Positions 1-10,421 of a DNA stretch of 64,000 nt are shown here, in pieces. Under the pieces are notes generated by a model, which was not told the origin of the DNA, searched no databases, and was given only the letters and a program-made list of their open reading frames with translations. This DNA is from Begonia masoniana (Eukaryota; Streptophyta; Magnoliopsida; Cucurbitales; Begoniaceae). A program made the translations under genes and the position numbers. Positions within the stretch are counted from its first letter, which is position 1, and the number at the start of each line of letters is the position of its first letter. The DNA lies in the NCBI GenBank assembly GCA_022432975.1, contig CM039502.1:71446573-71510572 (forward strand), in the 5' to 3' direction.

Positions 1-40
1 AATGAACGATCTCCACAATTTCCTTCTCTAAGACAACGTG

Positions 41-148
41 GTCACAATGGACGTTGACAATGGACGTTCACCAAATTGTCTTTTACAATGGACTTTCCAT
101 GGACGTTGTCACAATGGACGTTGACAATGGACGTTCACCAAATTGTCT
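41..148 (+). repeat. Paired 41-bp direct repeats upstream of an accessory ORF
   Basis: The 41 bases at 41-81 recur identically at 108-148, a 67-bp step, with a partial copy between them (about 86-107). The second copy runs straight into a TATA box. This layout resembles an enhancer/promoter block inside the retroelement, ahead of the accessory ORF that starts at 305. Promoter function is inference. Confidence 0.8.
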
Positions 149-154
149 ATAAAA
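148..154 (+). promoter_or_regulatory. TATA box (TATAAAA) of a possible internal promoter
   Basis: TATAAAA lies at 148-154, directly after the second 41-bp repeat and about 150 bp before the ATG at 305. That spacing would give a leader of roughly 120 nt. It could drive a separate transcript for the accessory ORF. No transcript data are available. Confidence 0.45.
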
Positions 155-304
155 TCTCTCGACAGGTAACAAAAACCTTAAGATTCAAAATTCCCCCCAA
201 AATCCTCTCGACTCGTCCAACGATTTCTTTTCTCCTCTGCTAGTCAGCACCGATCCTACACTTCTCTCAACTCCATTTGTGCTCAGAAATCTCTACCTTT
301 TTCA

Positions 305-2513
305 ATGGCATCTTCCTCTCGCGCTCCACAAGTCTTCTCTAGGAAAAAGCAAAAGATTTCCTATACCGAGGATGCTCAGTCTGTTTCTGTTCCTCCGCCT
401 CTGGTATGGCCAAATCACGAGTTCTTAAATCATGGTGCTTTCAAGAGGTATTACGAAGATTTTGAACTTAAACCTATTATTCGCTCTCGTTGTGTAGTCT
501 TTCACGACTTGTATGGTCTGAACCTAGAAAAACCTATACGACTGATGGGATTAATGAGGTTGTTTAATTCAGTGTCTCTTTATAGTGAAACCCCAATTAG
601 AATGTTCTATGCGAATCTAGAACACTCTCTTCGCCCTTTGGTTATTAGGAGTTACGTCTATGGACGACATATAGAACTCACCCAGGAAGCTCTCCATGAA
701 ATCCTTGATTGTGAGTCTCTGAATCGTTTAAGAAGATTTTTTGAGGCAGGCAAGATTCTATCTTTTCTTGAGAAACCAGCTGGGAAGGATTTACTTCACT
801 TCATTGCCAAGGATCCCAACAATGCTCCCCTGAAGTTAAAGAGCAAGGATTTGAACTTCAGGGCTCGTGTCTTCCACCACATGATCCATTACAACATCAT
901 GCCTATAGAGGGTCATCGGGACCATGTCAGTGGCATGGATCTTTTCCTGCTTGGTCATTTTTCAGAGGCGAACCCTTTAATGTTGGATACATTATCTTAA
1001 ATCGGATGCTTCAAGTGGTGTGCAATGCCTCCAAATCTCTGCCTTACAATCTTCTCCTTATGAAGATCTTTCACCGTTTGGTGTTTACATTCCTGATTCT
1101 GACAAGCTGTTATCCCTGAAAAAGTCCGATTTCTTTTCATCCTCCACTTTGTCCAGAATGGGAATAACACGCAATGATCAAGGTGAGCTGGTGGACAAAG
1201 TTGGTCGTAAAGGTGTTTCCAGGCGCCTGCTTATTGCTGAAGAAGAAGAGGAAGAAAGTGGTCCTGATGACACTCTCATTCCTGCCCTTGACCCTCTTCC
1301 ACCTCCTGTTCTTCTTCTTCATGCTTCAGAGGAGGTCAGTCATGAGCAAACTCACATTCCAGAGCCTGTGAGTGATCCTGAACCTCATACAGCCCAGGCT
1401 ATTTCTCCTCTTCCACGTCCACCCAGTCCAACTCTTGCTCCCCTTCCACCTCAGATCCCTTAATCATCTGCCCGTATTCCTCCTTGCTCCAAAGGTCCTT
1501 CCTCTTCTCGAGTGAGGGATCCTATTTCTAAGGATTTGCAGGATGAGCTAAGGGCAAGCATTGCCAGTCTCGGGACCGGCCTTGAATCTTTTCAATCCTT
1601 GGATCTCTCCCATCATGGTCCATTTGCAACACTTGTCCTTTCTCAACTTGAACAACTCGCGGCTGCCAATCAAGGACTGCTCAAACGTCTTGATCTACTA
1701 GAATCACATCAAAGTTTCGCTTTTACTGCTGTGAACAATCACATTGATCAAGCTGAACTCGTGCATAGTCAAGTCATTGATGATGTCATCTCTTCGGTTA
1801 GATTCCATTCCAATCTTGTCACAACACAATTGCAACGCGAATCTGCCCGCGTCATCACTTAGTTTAATGATCTTCGTAACCTTCTGATTAAGAGTGATGG
1901 TGTGTCCATTCATGGGGATGAGGACTTGGAAGGCGGTGGAGAGACACCTGAACTAGCTCCTGCAGCTACTTCAGCTGTTCCTTCCCGTGCTGAGCATTTG
2001 GATGTTGATCCAGTTGTTGAGGCTGATGCTGCTGTAGAGGTTGCTCTGTGTGAGGACGAGCCCATGCCTGCACTGTTTGTTGATCAGCTAGCTCCTTCTC
2101 TTCCAGATATTGCTTTAGTTCCAGCTGCTATTGCTGTCTCTGTTGATCTTGTCATGTTTGAGCCTGTCGATGCGCCAGCTGATGATGCTGCTATTGGCTC
2201 TACTGATCTTGTCATGTTCGAGCCTATCAATGCGCCAGCTGATGATGCTGCAATTGGCTTTACTAATCTTGTCATGTTTGAGCTTGTCCCTGTTCCAGAG
2301 CCTCTTGCTGTTGTCCCAATGCCAGAGACTGAAGTGGTTGCCGTGGTGGCTTTGGATGCTGAGGATGCAGCGGATGCAGGGGATTCCAACGATAAAGATC
2401 ACATTCCTCCTGTTTCTCCTGTTCCTCTTGTTTCAGCTGAGGCCACGGCCGATGAGGATGAAGATGAAAATCTGTTCCAATTTGCAAGGATTTTCTATTC
2501 TGGCCGTTTCTAG
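305..2513 (+). pseudogene. Retrotransposon accessory ORF (plant transposon-protein type), broken
   Basis: The sequence reads as one former protein now split into open pieces at 305-1000, 1020-1463, 1512-1862 and 1902-2513. The first part (for example the stretch RSRCVVFHDLYGLNL, then FRARVFHHMIHYNIMPIEG) resembles the putative plant transposon protein domain found as an extra ORF in plant LTR elements. A frameshift near 980 puts the continuation (ILNRMLQVVCN) in another frame; a second shift lies near 1070, and stops follow at 1461 and 1860. The C-terminal part is acidic and rich in Ala, Val, Pro and Asp. It sits between the missing pol (left of the window) and the 3' LTR, the place of the env-like ORF in SIRE-type Copia elements. 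Function is unknown, and the domain name is from recall. Confidence 0.65.
2145..2284 (+). repeat. 60-bp in-frame tandem repeat in the accessory ORF
   Basis: Two full 60-bp units (2145-2204 and 2205-2264) plus a 20-bp partial unit encode a 20-residue repeat beginning DLVMFEP and containing APADDAAIG. The period is a multiple of three, so the frame is kept. Confidence 0.85.
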
Positions 2514-2823
2514 GAATGTTTCTGCTTGTCTTCCATTGTACCTTTCCTGTCCTCTCTGTCTTAGGTAGTTTCGTCTAAGACCTTAAATCTTTCATCTGCT
2601 ATTTTATTTATTCATTATCCTTTCCTGTTATCTCTAATGTGCTGTGCTGAATGTTATTCCTCTTACATTCTTTTTTTTTTGATAATGTCAAAGGGGGAGA
2701 AGGGTACAAAATTCACTGAATGTATCATTGATAAGCAATACAGCATAAAGTATGGAGGAGTATGTAAAATTTAACTGGAATATAGATAAGTATGTTTTAA
2801 ACAATTTATTTGTTTGTCATCAT

Positions 2824-2838
2824 AAAAAAGGGGGAGAT
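2824..2838 (+). other. Polypurine tract of the SIRE-like Copia element
   Basis: A purine run (A6-G5-AGA type) ends at the LTR start. It is preceded by TTTGTCATCAT-like sequence, the usual context in SIRE-type Copia elements. A second similar purine box (AAAGGGGGAGA) lies at about 2690-2700 and could be a central or duplicated tract. The 2514-2823 interval has no other recognisable feature. Confidence 0.75.
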
Positions 2839-3053
2839 TGTTAACTTAAATTAAGTTTAAAGTCCAAATATGTTTTTGATGAGTATGATTAATACGAAAT
2901 ATATAAACTGAATATAAACTGGTTTATTATGGTTATTGCATTTATCTGGAAATGCTCTTTAAAAAGGGTATTATGTTTTCTGATAGTTTTTTGGTTAAGT
3001 GTTATTAGTCCAGACTTACTCGTACAAAGTACTATTGAGAGACAGTTTCGAAA

Positions 3054-3215
3054 GACGCAGTCGTCCACGTTCAAAAGAAAGACGCAGTCGTCCACGCTCA
3101 AAAGAAAAACGTAGTCGTCCACGCTCAAAAGACAGACGCAGTCATCCACAGTTAAAAGACAGACACAGTCGTCCACAGTTAAAAGAAAGACGCAGTCATC
3201 CATAGTTAAAAGAAA
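3054..3215 (+). repeat. 27-bp minisatellite in the LTR (6 copies)
   Basis: Six units of exactly 27 bp start at 3054, 3081, 3108, 3135, 3162 and 3189, each containing a GACGCAGTCGTCCAC-like core with small differences. They lie about 180 bp upstream of the LTR TATA box, where enhancer repeats of LTRs usually sit. Confidence 0.9.
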
Positions 3216-3397
3216 AACATTGTCGTTACGAGTTAGTAGTCTGACGCACTTGTCCAAAGTCTCAACCTCAGACTTTTGAAGACCGCGAGTGATAGCGACT
3301 TCAGAAACTTAACGACTAGTTTTTATGTGTACAGTTGTTCTCCAACGGTCATATTTTTGAACGCAGATTACAGAAGCGAAGCAGATTACAGACGCAG

Positions 3398-3406
3398 ATA
3401 TAAATA
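3398..3406 (+). promoter_or_regulatory. LTR promoter TATA box
   Basis: ATATAAATA occurs at 3398-3406 within the LTR, about 560 bp from its start. A start site about 30 bp downstream, near 3430, would be the U3/R boundary. This is inferred from sequence only. Confidence 0.5.
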
Positions 3407-3929
3407 GAAGAACTGTAGTTCGAGACAAAAACTTTTACCAATTTTTGAACAATCACTCTGATCTTCTACGAGCTGAAGCGATAACTTTTGTTTACACATC
3501 TCCATATCACAACTTGAGATTTAGTATTTAGGAGAGTGTAACTCAGTGCTCAAAATCACTTTTCATCTTGTAAAACCTAAGATAGTGGATTGTCGCCCGT
3601 GAAGAGCAATCCAGATTTGTAAAAGGCAGTAGATCGACGCCCGGAAAGTTCGATCTAGTTTTCTCGTGAGGAGAAGGAAAAAATCTTCAAGGGAGAGCCT
3701 TGGAGCGTGGAAGTAGGCAGGATTGACCAAACCACGTTAAAAACTCTAGTGTCATTTTTCTCTCTCTCTTTTACTTTGACTTGTCTGCTTGTCTGCATTT
3801 ATTTGAGTAATTTCAGGATAAAGAGAGAAGATCACATAAACCTAATTTATATTGCATAAAATTAATTAGGGCAAGTAATTTTTAACTCACCCCCCTTCTT
3901 AGACAATTACTATCCTACAGACTTAAGAC

Positions 3930-6380
3930 AGACAATCATCCCCAAATATGTATATATCGCAAACTCGATTTCCAATCGTTCCATAACTCAAATGACATAT
4001 TTTTTGACTACCTTAGTTGGAGCTTGATTTAATATATATGCAATCGTCTTAAGAGCATCAGGCCACAAGAAATCAAGAAGCTTGGAGTTGCTACGCATAC
4101 TCCTCACTATGTCCAATAATGTCAATTTTCTTTTTTCTTCGCCACTATTCTGATATGAAGATTCAGACATGGTGTACTGAGCAACAATACCGTGTTCTTG
4201 AAGAAATCTAGCAAACAACCTAGGTGCTTGTCCATCCTCAATGTATTTACCTTAATATTCTCCATCTCTATCAGTTATCACGATCTTAATTTGCTTATTG
4301 CATTGTTTCTCTACTTCTGCCTTGAAAATCTTAAAGGCATGTAATACTTCATTTTTATTCTAAAGCAAGTAGAGATACATGTATCGGAAGTAATCATCAA
4401 TGAAAATGAGCTGAAGTATTTTGGATCATTTGAGTCCATAACCGGACTACAAATATCTGAATATATGATCTCTAATATTTCAGAACTCTTCTTTGCACCT
4501 TTTTTAGATTTGTTGGTATGCTTTCCTTTAATGTTGTCTAAACAAGTGTCGAGTTCAATAAAATCTAAAGTATTAAGTATTTTATAAACAACTAATCTCT
4601 TAATTCTCTTAATGGAGATGTGTTTCAATTTCCGGTGCCACAACATAGAGGAATATTGATTTACAATATATCGTTTTATACAACTATGAACATGTATAAC
4701 ATATTTTGTAAATCAATAGAGAAAAGATCATATAACATTGTATTATTTCTAATAAGATCAAATTTATAAAACAAACTGAAGTTTGTATATGAAAAGTTAA
4801 AGGAAAAATCCAAAGGTACAAGTCTTGAAATTGAAATTAAGTTCTTAGAAAAACTAGGAACATACAAGGTCCTTCCAAAACCAAAATAAAATCACTGCTA
4901 AGAACTAAACTGCATGTTCCAACAACTTCCACATGTGAACACATCTTACTTCATGAACAGATACATTGTTTACTTCCCACTAGTTTCCGAAGGTTTCTGT
5001 AACGTCCCTCTAGTCCTCTTAGTATAATATTGTCTGCTTTGAGACAGAGCTCACATGGATTTGTTCTTGGGTTCAATCTCAAAACGCATTGTACTAGGTA
5101 GGGAGGGGAACTCTACTTATAAACCATAGATTTTTCATTTTTCCCAGCAATATGGGATTGTGCATCTCAACTGGTATGAGTTGGGCCCTGTCTTCACATG
5201 GCGGGCTATCACAATCCCCCCCTTGGGGCTTTACGTCCTCGTTGGTCACACTTCCGGTTGGGCAGTAACTCTAATACCATTTGTAACGTCTTCCTAGTCC
5301 TCTCAGTATAATATTGTCTGCTTCGGGCTAGAGCCCGCACTGTCAGCCCCAAAAGGCATTGTACTAGGTAAGGAAGGAAGCTCTACTTATAAACCATACA
5401 TTTTTCACTCTCTTAAGCAATGTGAGATTGTGCACCCCCACTGGTATAGATTGGGTCCCACTGGACCCTCCTTGCCTTTACATGGCAGACTGTCACAGTT
5501 TCGCATACCTTGCAACGTATTCGAAATATGAATTGTAGAACCAAAATCAATCTATCATATGTCAGATTCATAACAAACAAATGAGATTGATGTACCTTTC
5601 TTTTCAAGTCATAACTTAAATTTGGTGGAATCTTTCTTAATGTGTCCATTATTGTCACAAAAGTAACACTTAAGGTTCTTGTTGATTTCATCATTTTAGA
5701 ACGGTATTTTACCTTTACCTTTATCTTTCTTTCCAATGGACATCACGAATGCATTATCACTTATCTCCATTGTTAGTCTACCTTCCACTTGAACACACAT
5801 GGCCAATTATTTATTTATAGATCATTTATCCTTATGTGCATTATAAGAGATTTTACAAAAGACCGTATGGCTATGTAAGAGTGGTTAGAATATAATGCAC
5901 TAAAAAAGAATCAGACATCAATTTCAAGTGTCTTAAGTTGATTTCAAGTGTCTTAAGTTGAGCCGCTTATGTGCATGATGTGTTCTGCAGACATGCTACT
6001 ATAGTGAGCCATAAGGACGAAATTTCATAATGAGGGTACTGACAAATGCTTTATCTGAAGTCTCATATTGTTCATCAATAGTTTTCAGTAATGTCACGAC
6101 ATCATTATGTTGATCGACAGAACCACAAATACCATCAGCAATCTTGGTCTTTATAAACATCATACTAACGTGATTTGAACGTTTCTACATTCATAAAGAG
6201 CAAGCTTATCAGGAATGCTGGTCGGTGAAATAATTGATTTGTCTTTCCATATAACATAATCGATATCCATACACCTCAAGTGAAGAAGAATCATCTACTT
6301 TCACACTTTGTAATTATCACCCCGTAATTCAGAAATATCGCATTTAATATCAGAATAACTGAAAGAATGTATGGCTCCAA
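3930..6380 (-). pseudogene. Degenerate Copia gag-pol fragment
   Basis: Read on the minus strand from 6380 downwards, the order is gag, zinc knuckle, pre-integrase, integrase. Gag shows ELRGDNYKVWK near 6340, a region like IDEQYETSDKAF near 6060, and LIMKF soon after. The zinc knuckle reads CYFCDNNGHIKKD at about 5640-5680. VPSFSKNLISISRL is near 4860, LWHRKLKH (pre-integrase) near 4640, and an integrase piece with FLQEHGIVAQYT near 4200. Many stops and frameshifts separate the parts. RT and RNase H are absent, so the fragment is truncated at about 3930, where the SIRE-like LTR ends. A TRIM interrupts it at 4998-5497. Confidence 0.8.
4998..5497 (-). mobile_element. TRIM retrotransposon, complete, 500 bp
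   Basis: Two 216-bp LTRs (4998-5213 and 5282-5497) flank a 68-bp internal domain. Read on the minus strand, the LTR starts TGTGATAGCCC and ends GTTACA. The primer-binding site TGGTATTAGAG lies next to the right LTR (5269-5279), and a purine tract (CCAAGGGGGGGAT) next to the left LTR. The 5-bp target duplication GTTTC is perfect on both sides (4993-4997 and 5498-5502). There is no coding capacity. Confidence 0.92.
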
Positions 6381-6810
6381 AATTAAATTACACATGTTTA
6401 GAATTAAGACTTAAATTGTAAATCATGTTTTACCAAGGTAAATTATGCTTAAAGTGTTTTGAATCAAGTGACATAAAGGTTGATTGTGGGCTAAAGCTTT
6501 AACAGAATAAGATTAATGAAACTTTATGATAAAACTATCAAATTATTTTCTCTTTCTTAATATATACGGGTAAACTAAGAAATATAATTTGATATTTTAT
6601 CCTAATCAATTACACAGATACAATAGAAATTTTTATGGGATAAAATTGCTTAACCTTTCTGCAAGACATGCTTGCAATCCTGTCGTGATGACGATGGCTT
6701 TTCTGGAACAATAATCCATGATTAACCAACAGACTAAACATCTTAATATTTTTAATTAATTACTATTTTGATATTTTAACGTTATATATATAATAAATTA
6801 TAAAAAAGGA

Positions 6811-7335
6811 AGGGTAAAGTACAATTTGGCCCTACAACTAGGTGAAATGAACAATTTATACCGTAAACTTGAATAATAGACAAGAACAACCTTAATGTAT
6901 TGATAATGGACAATATGGCCCCTACCGTCATAATTTCCGTAAAAAAGTAACGTTTTTTCACTTGTTCATTTTTTTTCCCAAATTGCCCCCTCACTGGACC
7001 GAACCGGACCGGACCAGTTCGGCTAATTGCACTCTGGTTTTTTATTTTTATTTTTAATTCTATTCCTCTGTCTTCTCTTTTCTTAGAAATAAGATTTAAA
7101 AAAAAAATCAGTTTGAAACTAGCCAAATCGGTCCGGTCCGGTTCGGTCCAATGAGGGGCATTTCGGGAAAAAAAAATGAACAAGTAAAAAAATGTTAATT
7201 TTTGACGGAAAATATGACGGTAGGGACCATATTACTCATTATCAATACATTAAAGTAATTCTTGCCTATTATTCAAATTTACGGTGTAAATTGCACATTT
7301 CACCTAATTATAAGGGTCAAATTATACTTTACCTA
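6811..7335. mobile_element. Foldback MITE with long terminal inverted repeats
   Basis: The left arm begins GGGTAAAGTACAATTTGG and runs about 210 bp. The right arm is its imperfect reverse complement, ending ATACTTTACCTA. Matching blocks include the TACCGTCATAATTTCCGT region, the TGTTCATTTTTTTTCCC region and CGGTCCGGTCCGG blocks next to the centre. Ends of the GGGTAAA type are common in Mutator-like MITEs. I could not identify a clean target duplication; A-rich flanks on both sides blur it. Confidence 0.8.
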
Positions 7336-7827
7336 AAAAGAAAGTTCGTGAATGACTTGACAGTCTCGTCAAAGATCATCCAGTTCGAAGGACAGAGATA
7401 GCAAAGAGAAGTGAAGTAAAGAAAGACATCTCAGTTAATGATGTAAGAGCTTGCATCAGCATCTTTGTTTTATTATACTGGATTTAACAATTTTATATAT
7501 ACGATATGGCACTATATTGAAGAAAACAAATTAAAAAAAAAACTCAAAGTATAAGGAAAGTGAAAAGTTAACTTTCAAACCACCTTCTTTAAAATACCAA
7601 CAATTAACTATCTTCTAATAACAATACTTTTCACCAATTTAAACGTCAAATTCATATTCGGGCGCTCGTTATCAATTGCGGGTGCTCGATGCTTGCACAC
7701 AGTCTCAGAAGCTCATTTTTAAGAGGATATTTGACTCGATATAAGTGTGGTGTCCACATAAACTAACAGGTGTCCGCGACCATGCTCGTGGTAAAAAACG
7801 GTCATCCACTCTCTAAAGGATATCCAA
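7336..7827. other. Intergenic, nothing recognised
   Basis: AT-rich sequence between the MITE and the hAT-like element. I see no open reading frame with family resemblance and no repeat structure. Confidence 0.6.
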
Positions 7828-8301
7828 TAGGGGTGGGCACGGGCCGGTTCGGTCCGGTCCCGAGCCCAGACCGAACCGGCCCGAACAGGTTCGGGATTTT
7901 TTTCTCGGAACCTGGACCGGTCCGATGCGGGACCGGGACCGGACCTGGACCGCACCCGAAATCCCGGTCCGGTCCCGGTCCGGTCCCGGTTCCACCCGGC
8001 CTAATATTTTTATTTTTTAAAAAATTTATAACTTATAAAAATTTCCTCTTTTACACCAATTCGCAGCAGACATCGAGCCCTAATCAAATACATACCGTCA
8101 CTGTGAGCGACGACGAGGCGACGACCAGCCGACGACAGAGGCGAGGCGAGGCGTCGGGGCTTCGGGAGGGATTCTGCGAGTGCGAGTGCGAGTGCGTTAT
8201 GCCGTCGGCTGCCGTCTGCGTGAGTGCGTTTAGCGTGAGTGTTCTATTCTGCAACTGAGGGGACAGGGGAGGCGATCCGAGCGGCGAGCAGGCGACTGGC
8301 C

Positions 8302-9303
8302 GCGAGTGCGAGTGCGAGTGCGAGTGCGAGTGCGAGTGCGAGTGCGAGTGCGAGTGCGAGTGCGAGTGCGAGTGCGAGTGCGAGTGCGAGTGCGAGTGCG
8401 AGTGCGAGTGCGAGTGCGAGTGCGAGTGCGAGTGCGAGTGCGAGTGCGAGTGCGAGTGCGAGTGCGAGTGCGAGTGCGAGTGCGAGTGCGAGTGCGAGTG
8501 CGAGTGCGAGTGCGAGTGCGAGTGCGAGTGCGAGTGCGAGTGCGAGTGCGAGTGCGAGTGCGAGTGCGAGTGCGAGTGCGAGTGCGAGTGCGAGTGCGAG
8601 TGCGAGTGCGAGTGCGAGTGCGAGTGCGAGTGCGAGTGCGAGTGCGAGTGCGAGTGCGAGTGCGAGTGCGAGTGCGAGTGCGAGTGCGAGTGCGAGTGCG
8701 AGTGCGAGTGCGAGTGCGAGTGCGAGTGCGAGTGCGAGTGCGAGTGCGAGTGCGAGTGCGAGTGCGAGTGCGAGTGCGAGTGCGAGTGCGAGTGCGAGTG
8801 CGAGTGCGAGTGCGAGTGCGAGTGCGAGTGCGAGTGCGAGTGCGAGTGCGAGTGCGAGTGCGAGTGCGAGTGCGAGTGCGAGTGCGAGTGCGAGTGCGAG
8901 TGCGAGTGCGAGTGCGAGTGCGAGTGCGAGTGCGAGTGCGAGTGCGAGTGCGAGTGCGAGTGCGAGTGCGAGTGCGAGTGCGAGTGCGAGTGCGAGTGCG
9001 AGTGCGAGTGCGAGTGCGAGTGCGAGTGCGAGTGCGAGTGCGAGTGCGAGTGCGAGTGCGAGTGCGAGTGCGAGTGCGAGTGCGAGTGCGAGTGCGAGTG
9101 CGAGTGCGAGTGCGAGTGCGAGTGCGAGTGCGAGTGCGAGTGCGAGTGCGAGTGCGAGTGCGAGTGCGAGTGCGAGTGCGAGTGCGAGTGCGAGTGCGAG
9201 TGCGAGTGCGAGTGCGAGTGCGAGTGCGAGTGCGAGTGCGAGTGCGAGTGCGAGTGCGAGTGCGAGTGCGAGTGCGAGTGCGAGTGCGAGTGCGAGTGCG
9301 AGT
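8302..9303 (+). repeat. (GCGAGT)167 perfect hexamer array
   Basis: 1002 bp made of 167 uninterrupted copies of GCGAGT. An identical 36-bp segment flanks it on each side (8265-8300 and 9304-9339). A short 3-4 copy seed of the same hexamer is present upstream at about 8176-8194. Long open frames across it (Ala-Ser or Arg-Val dipeptides) are only translations of the repeat. Confidence 0.97.
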
Positions 9304-9412
9304 AGGGGAGGCGATCCGAGCGGCGAGCAGGCGACTGGCGCTGAGCGCGAGGGCGAGCTCGAGGCGACTCGGGTATTCGCCGTCGGAGGTCGGGAACTCA
9401 GGTGTTCGCAGG

Positions 9413-9482
9413 TCTGGTGTTCGCGTTCGAAGGTGGGGACTCGGTGTTCTGGTGTTCGCGTTCGAAGGTGGGGACTCGGTGT
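9413..9482 (+). repeat. 35-bp tandem duplication
   Basis: Two adjacent copies of a 35-bp unit (9413-9447 and 9448-9482), each containing GTTCGCGTTCGAAGGTGGGG, lie just right of the hexamer array. Confidence 0.8.
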
Positions 9483-9660
9483 TCTGATTTTGGATTAGGG
9501 ATTGTCTGAGATTGGGCGAATTTCTCTTAAATTTCAGTCATTCGGTCCGGTCCCGGTCTTCGGGAAATTGGACTGTGGACGAGGACCGGACCGACAGACC
9601 ACGGTTCCAGAGCCTTGGACCGAAGACCGGACTGCGGTCCAACACCCAGGGGACCGAAAT

Positions 9661-10342
9661 TTGGGTATTGGGAAAAAAAAGGCAGAATGATGGAGCTTTA
9701 ACACATGTTCAAATGACAAGAAAGAAAAACCAGAATATGGGTCTTTTTCAGTGAAATCTAAGGAAGCAAATTTGAAAAGGGTTTGTAAATTGAAGAATCT
9801 CTTCCTTTTCACCCTCATTAGTCATTCATACCAAATTTTAAAAATAAAATAAAATAAAATATAGAACTTCATAATTTCATTCCACATTCTCTACCCGTAC
9901 ACATAACACTATCCAATACTTAGACCCTCTCACATACACAATACATTCTCTAAAATTATTTATAATTTATTACATTAATTTTATACTATAAAAATATAAT
10001 TTATTATATAAAATAAATATTATTATATTATAAAATATTCTTCATAGAAGATCAAACAATGGGCTTTCAATTATTTAAGAAGTTCAACTTATTCTTTTTT
10101 CTTATTATAGAAATTAAAAAGTATGTGCGGATAACAATCACACACTTGCCAACTTTTCTTTGATCTATTTATGAATTATTATATTAATTGCATCAATCAT
10201 TGTTTGACATGTGAATAAATATTTTAAGAAATTAAAATAAAAGTAAACATAACATTACTTTATTTAAAAATAATTATCCAACAATTATACATCTGAATTC
10301 TCTTTTCCAGTCAATATTCAGTTAGTTTTTTTTAACGTCAAA
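9661..10342. other. AT-rich intergenic sequence
   Basis: Strongly AT-rich sequence with a short (AAAAT)n run near 9838-9860. No gene or element was recognised. Confidence 0.6.
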
Positions 10343-10421
10343 TTTCTTTAACGTTGATTGTTTTGTTTGAGCGATTAACATGTTTCTCAATCTTTTCCTT
10401 TAAAAGTGTCATTTTCAATTG
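10343..10421 (-). pseudogene. Relic of a second UGT C-terminus
   Basis: On the minus strand this stretch reads without stops as QLKMTLLKEKIEKHVNRS followed by a few more residues. It aligns with the C-terminus of the neighbouring UGT (QLNITLLMEDVEKQVNGV). Nucleotide similarity with 11225-11300 is also visible. The sequence upstream on that strand (above 10421) no longer resembles a UGT. I read it as the last remnant of a tandem UGT paralogue about 0.8 kb downstream of the live gene, in the same orientation. Confidence 0.7.

Larger units (their letters stand above)
2839..3919 (+). mobile_element. 3' LTR of a SIRE-like Copia retrotransposon
   Basis: The LTR begins TGTTAACTTAA immediately after the polypurine tract and ends CCTACA, preceded by the CACCCCCCTTCTTAGACAA-type terminus common in this lineage; length is about 1081 bp. 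A TATA box lies at 3398-3406 and a 27-bp minisatellite upstream of it, probably in U3. The matching 5' LTR is outside the window, so boundaries rest on TG...CA, the tract and family recall. Confidence 0.8.
7828..9660. mobile_element. hAT-like non-autonomous element, right end not clear
   Basis: The left end TAGGGGTGGGCACGGGCCGG matches the terminal inverted repeat of the hAT element ending at 62325. It is followed by dense CGGTCCGGTCC subterminal repeats (7845-7995). Comparable CCGGTCC repeats recur at 9543-9645 near the expected right end, but no CACCCCTA terminus or 8-bp duplication is visible, so the right boundary is a guess. The interior is GC-rich and dominated by the hexamer array. There is no transposase. 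Confidence 0.6.

Noticed and set aside
2084..2568. Several open frames overlapping the end of the accessory ORF
   Set aside because: They are shadows of the Ala/Val/Asp-rich repeat in the main frame.
8239..9498. Long open frames of Ala-Ser or Arg-Val dipeptides
   Set aside because: They are two frames of a perfect hexamer microsatellite; the hexamer is a multiple of three and contains no stop, so openness says nothing about coding.
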